From: Bacteroides sp. CAG:443
GTDB taxonomy: Bacteria > Bacteroidota > Bacteroidia > Bacteroidales > Bacteroidaceae
Direction: 5' to 3'
DNA length: 41,638 nucleotides
Assembly (NCBI GenBank): GCA_000432735.1
Contig: FR887735.1
Location: 1-41,638 of the forward strand
A program made the position numbers and the translations under genes. Below the pieces are notes generated by a model that was given only the letters and a program-made list of their open reading frames with translations, was not told the DNA's origin and searched no databases. Positions 38,597 through 41,638 of this stretch are shown here, in pieces. The first letter of the stretch is position 1; every line of letters begins with the position of its first letter.

Positions 38597-41500
38597 ATGA
38601 AAAAACATCTTTTATTGGGTCTTTTGGGAGCCTGTACACTTTCTTCCCAAGCGCAGACTTTTAAAGAATGGCAAGACCCTGAGGTAAATGCCGTCAATCG
38701 TGCTCCGATGCATGCTAACTTTTTCGCTTACGAAAGTATTGATGCTGCAATTCGGAATGTAAAAGAAAATTCCAACAATTTTATGACATTAAACGGAAAA
38801 TGGAAATTTTTCTGGGTGAAGAATGCCGATGCACGTCCTACTGATTTCTGGAAAGTAGATTTCAACGATAAGGGATGGGACGATTTGCAGGTTCCTGCCG
38901 TGTGGGAACTGAATGGATATGGCGATCCTATCTATCTGAATGTGGGCTATGCATGGCGTAACCAGTTCACGAACAATCCTCCTTACGTGCCGGTTGAGAA
39001 CAATCATGTAGGTTCTTACCGTCGTGAGATTGTTGTGCCCGCCGACTGGAAAGGCAAAGATATCATTGCACATTTCGGTGCCGTAAGCTCAAACATGTAT
39101 TTGTGGGTAAACGGCAAATACGTCGGATACAGTGAAGACAGCAAGCTGGAAGCAGAATTCGATTTGACTCCGTATCTGAAGCTGGGACAGAAAAACATCA
39201 TTGCGTTTCAGGTATTCCGCTGGTGCGACGGCAGTTACCTGGAAGATCAGGACTTCTTCCGTTACACCGGTGTGTCACGCGATTGCTATCTTTATACCCG
39301 CAACAAGAAACGCATCGATGATATCCGTGTAACTCCCGATCTGGACAGCGAGTACAAGAATGGTTCGCTGGCTGTCGAACTGAAGCTGAAAGGCAGTTCA
39401 AAAGTCACACTCGACCTGCTGGATGCCCGTAATGAAGTTGTTGCCACGAAGGAAGTAGGAGGTAGCGGTCAGGTTTCTACAACCATCGATCTGGCTGAAC
39501 CCCATAAGTGGACAGCCGAGACTCCTTATTTATATACCCTGCGTGCCACTTTGAAAGACGGAGGCAAGGTTAGCGAAGTCGTTCCTATAAAAGTCGGTTT
39601 CCGTAAGATAGAACTGAAAGATGCACAAGTTCTGGTCAATGGTCAGCCGGTTCTGATAAAAGGTGCCGATCGTCATGAGATGGATCCCGACGGCGGATCT
39701 TATGTATCCCGCGAGCGTATGATTCAGGATATTCAGATCATGAAACAGTTCAACATCAATGCCGTACGTACCAGCCATTACCCGGACGACAATTTCTGGT
39801 ACGACTTGTGCGATAAGTACGGTATTTATGTCGTAGCTGAGGCTAATTTGGAATCTCACGGCATGGGATACGAAGAAAAGACACTGGCAAAAGTTGCATC
39901 CTATAAAAAAGCACATCTGGAGCGCAACGAACGCAACGTTCAGCGTGGATTCAATCACCCCAGCATTATCTTCTGGTCGTTGGGAAATGAGGCTGGTTAC
40001 GGCCCGAATTTCGAAGCAGCATACGACTGGGTAAAAGCCGAAGATCCGAGCCGTCCCGTACAGTACGAAAGAGCCGGACTGGAAGGCAAGACCGATATCT
40101 TTTGCCCGATGTATTATCGCTACAAAGACTGCGAAAATTATGCGAAGAACGAAAAGAGTACCAAACCGCTTATCCAGTGCGAATATGCCCATGCGATGGG
40201 TAACTCGGAAGGTGGTTTCAAGGAATACTGGGATTTGATTCGTAAGTACCCGAAATACCAGGGAGGCTTCATCTGGGACTTTGTCGACCAGTCATGCCGC
40301 TGGACCGGAAAGAACGGTGAGATGATTTATGCGTATGGAGGCGACTTTAACGACTTCGATGCCAGCGACAATAACTTCTGCGATAACGGTCTGATCAGCC
40401 CCGATCGTAAGCCGAATCCGCACATGTACGAGGTCGGTTACTTCTATCAGAACATCTGGACTACGGCAGGCGATTTGTCGAAGGGAGAAATTAAGGTCTA
40501 CAATGAGAACTTCTTCCGCGACCTGTCTGCTTACGCACTGGAGTGGGAACTGCTGAAGGACGGTAAGGCTGTTCGTAGCGGACGCGTAGAAAACCTGTCG
40601 GTAGCGCCGCACCAGACTGCAACGGTGAAACTCGACTGGGGAAAGACTTGCAAGTGTGGCGAATGGTTGCTGAATGTGAAGTATGTCCAGAAGAACCGCG
40701 AAGGCCTGCTGCCAGCCGGTCATGTAGTAGCGAAGGCACAGTTGACAGTGAACCCGTACGAAGCTCCTGCCATGAATCTTGCCAATGTTGCAGAAAAGAA
40801 TGTAGCAGTCGTTACTCCTCAGATTAAAGATGAAAACGTGAACCGTATGGTCGTAATAGGAGAGAACTTCAACATCCAGTTCAACAAGCGAAACGGTTAC
40901 ATGGACAAATACGAAGTAAACGGACTGAACATGATCAAAGAAGGAGAAGCCATGACACCCAACTTCTGGCGTGCTCCGACCGACAATGACTTCGGTGCCG
41001 GACTTCAGCAGAAGTATGTAGCATGGAAAGATCCCGAAATCAAGTTGTTGTCGTTGAAAGGGGAGATGGCAGACGGAATGGCAGTCGTTTCAGCCGAATA
41101 CGAAATGAAGAAAGTTTCCGCCAAACTGTTGCTTACTTATACCATCAACAACGAAGGAGCTGTAAAAGTAACCCAGAAAATGACAGCCGACAAGAATGCA
41201 AAAGTATCCAATCTGTTCCGTTTTGGCTTACAGCTGGTAATGCCTGCTTCTTTCGAAAAGATTTCCTATTACGGACGTGGACCGATTGAAAACTATGCCG
41301 ATCGTAAGACATGTACCGATTTAGGCATTTACAACCAGACCGTAGACGAACAATTCTACGCTTATATCCGCCCGCAGGAAAATGGAACCAAGTCCGATAT
41401 CCGCTGGTGGAAACAGTTGAATGAAGCCGGCAGCGGTTTGATGTTCGTAGCAGAAGCACCGTTCTCGGCATCCGCTTTGCACTATACCATCAGCTCACTC

Positions 41501-41638
41501 GATTCAGGATGGGAAAAGCAACAGGAACACTCCAACGAAGTGAAGAAAGCCGACCTGACCAATGTCCTGATCGACAAAGCCCAGATGGGATTGGGTTGCG
41601 TAGATAGCTGGGGAGCCCTTCCCGAACCGCAATACCAG
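38597..41638 (+). CDS. Glycoside hydrolase family 2 beta-galactosidase (3' end outside window)
   Basis: The frame is open from 38597 to the window edge, 1014 codons, with no stop; the 3' end is missing only because the window ends. A signal peptide (MKKHLLLGLLGACTLSSQAQ) sends it to the periplasm or beyond. Domains in order are the sugar-binding jelly roll (about 60-235), the Ig-like domain (240-335), the TIM barrel (337-620), a linker domain, and the beta-galactosidase small-chain domain from about 745 (MTPNFWRAPTDNDFG). The acid/base is Glu465 in WSLGNEAGYG and the nucleophile Glu529 in IQCEYAHAMGNS. It matches LacZ-type enzymes that remove terminal beta-galactose. No SusC/D or regulator is visible next to it. 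Confidence 0.95.
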   Translation, partial: MKKHLLLGLLGACTLSSQAQTFKEWQDPEVNAVNRAPMHANFFAYESIDAAIRNVKENSNNFMTLNGKWKFFWVKNADARPTDFWKVDFNDKGWDDLQVPAVWELNGYGDPIYLNVGYAWRNQFTNNPPYVPVENNHVGSYRREIVVPADWKGKDIIAHFGAVSSNMYLWVNGKYVGYSEDSKLEAEFDLTPYLKLGQKNIIAFQVFRWCDGSYLEDQDFFRYTGVSRDCYLYTRNKKRIDDIRVTPDLDSEYKNGSLAVELKLKGSSKVTLDLLDARNEVVATKEVGGSGQVSTTIDLAEPHKWTAETPYLYTLRATLKDGGKVSEVVPIKVGFRKIELKDAQVLVNGQPVLIKGADRHEMDPDGGSYVSRERMIQDIQIMKQFNINAVRTSHYPDDNFWYDLCDKYGIYVVAEANLESHGMGYEEKTLAKVASYKKAHLERNERNVQRGFNHPSIIFWSLGNEAGYGPNFEAAYDWVKAEDPSRPVQYERAGLEGKTDIFCPMYYRYKDCENYAKNEKSTKPLIQCEYAHAMGNSEGGFKEYWDLIRKYPKYQGGFIWDFVDQSCRWTGKNGEMIYAYGGDFNDFDASDNNFCDNGLISPDRKPNPHMYEVGYFYQNIWTTAGDLSKGEIKVYNENFFRDLSAYALEWELLKDGKAVRSGRVENLSVAPHQTATVKLDWGKTCKCGEWLLNVKYVQKNREGLLPAGHVVAKAQLTVNPYEAPAMNLANVAEKNVAVVTPQIKDENVNRMVVIGENFNIQFNKRNGYMDKYEVNGLNMIKEGEAMTPNFWRAPTDNDFGAGLQQKYVAWKDPEIKLLSLKGEMADGMAVVSAEYEMKKVSAKLLLTYTINNEGAVKVTQKMTADKNAKVSNLFRFGLQLVMPASFEKISYYGRGPIENYADRKTCTDLGIYNQTVDEQFYAYIRPQENGTKSDIRWWKQLNEAGSGLMFVAEAPFSASALHYTISSLDSGWEKQQEHSNEVKKADLTNVLIDKAQMGLGCVDSWGALPEPQYQ

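Noticed and set aside
38597..41638. Truncated GH2 gene
   Set aside because: The frame runs intact to the last base of the window and includes catalytic and small-chain domains. The missing stop is an effect of the window edge.

Overview
The window is a chromosomal segment of a gut-type Bacteroidales bacterium, probably Bacteroides or Phocaeicola. The evidence is two SusC/SusD outer-membrane pairs, many promoters of the Bacteroidetes form TTTG/TTG-N19-20-TAnnTTTG, general lack of Shine-Dalgarno sites, DUF4421, DUF4476 and Porin_10 families, a VorB-type 2-oxoacid:ferredoxin oxidoreductase operon, and a fused Nfn-type oxidoreductase. The genus is an inference. No rRNA, tRNA, CRISPR array, phage or intact insertion sequence was seen.

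Layout. 1-275 holds two terminators. 276-4861 (-) is a susC/susD pair. 5315-6445 (-) is hemW. 6855-12735 (+) is a second susC/susD pair followed by a TlpA-like thioredoxin lipoprotein. 12852-14999 (+) encodes a YhcC-type radical SAM protein and an FprA-type diiron flavoprotein. 15241-16746 (+) encodes a Sua5/YrdC protein and an MscS channel. 16829-17782 (-) is a BamE-like/DUF4476 lipoprotein. 18203-21363 (+) is a cytochrome c maturation pair (ResB-like and CcsA) with a triheme cytochrome c peroxidase. 21460-22302 (-) is prmA. 22442-25340 (+) holds a W/Y/G-rich secreted protein and an OmpP1/FadL-like barrel. 25414-30465 (-) is a four-gene run: putative porin, solute-binding protein, Gfo/Idh/MocA oxidoreductase and DUF4421 protein. 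30618-33805 (-) is a 2-oxoacid:ferredoxin oxidoreductase operon with a TPR protein, a ferredoxin and an unlisted 58-residue membrane protein. 34230-35339 (+) is a TIM-barrel lipoprotein. 35781-38075 (+) is the fused NfnA/NfnB-like enzyme. 38597 to the window end (+) is a GH2 beta-galactosidase cut by the window edge.

How the parts fit. The envelope genes serve nutrient capture at the outer membrane. The redox genes fit an anaerobe that tolerates some oxygen: the 2-oxoacid oxidoreductase makes reduced ferredoxin, the Nfn-like enzyme can couple ferredoxin to NAD(P)H pools, and FprA and the cytochrome c peroxidase can remove oxygen, NO or peroxide. The ccs genes beside the peroxidase would attach its hemes.

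The most unusual signal is between genes. Two intergenic regions (6553-6640 and 35483-35570) each carry four tandem degenerate units of exactly 22 nt, each unit a 14-bp quasi-palindrome plus 8 bp. Two other intergenic regions (17850-17912 and 22341-22372) carry a different quasi-palindrome with 21-22 nt spacing and share an almost identical 17-18 bp site. Other points are a nested stem structure at 38130-38215, the small membrane protein inside the oxidoreductase operon, and two genes whose promoter lies so close to the start codon that the mRNA should be leaderless.
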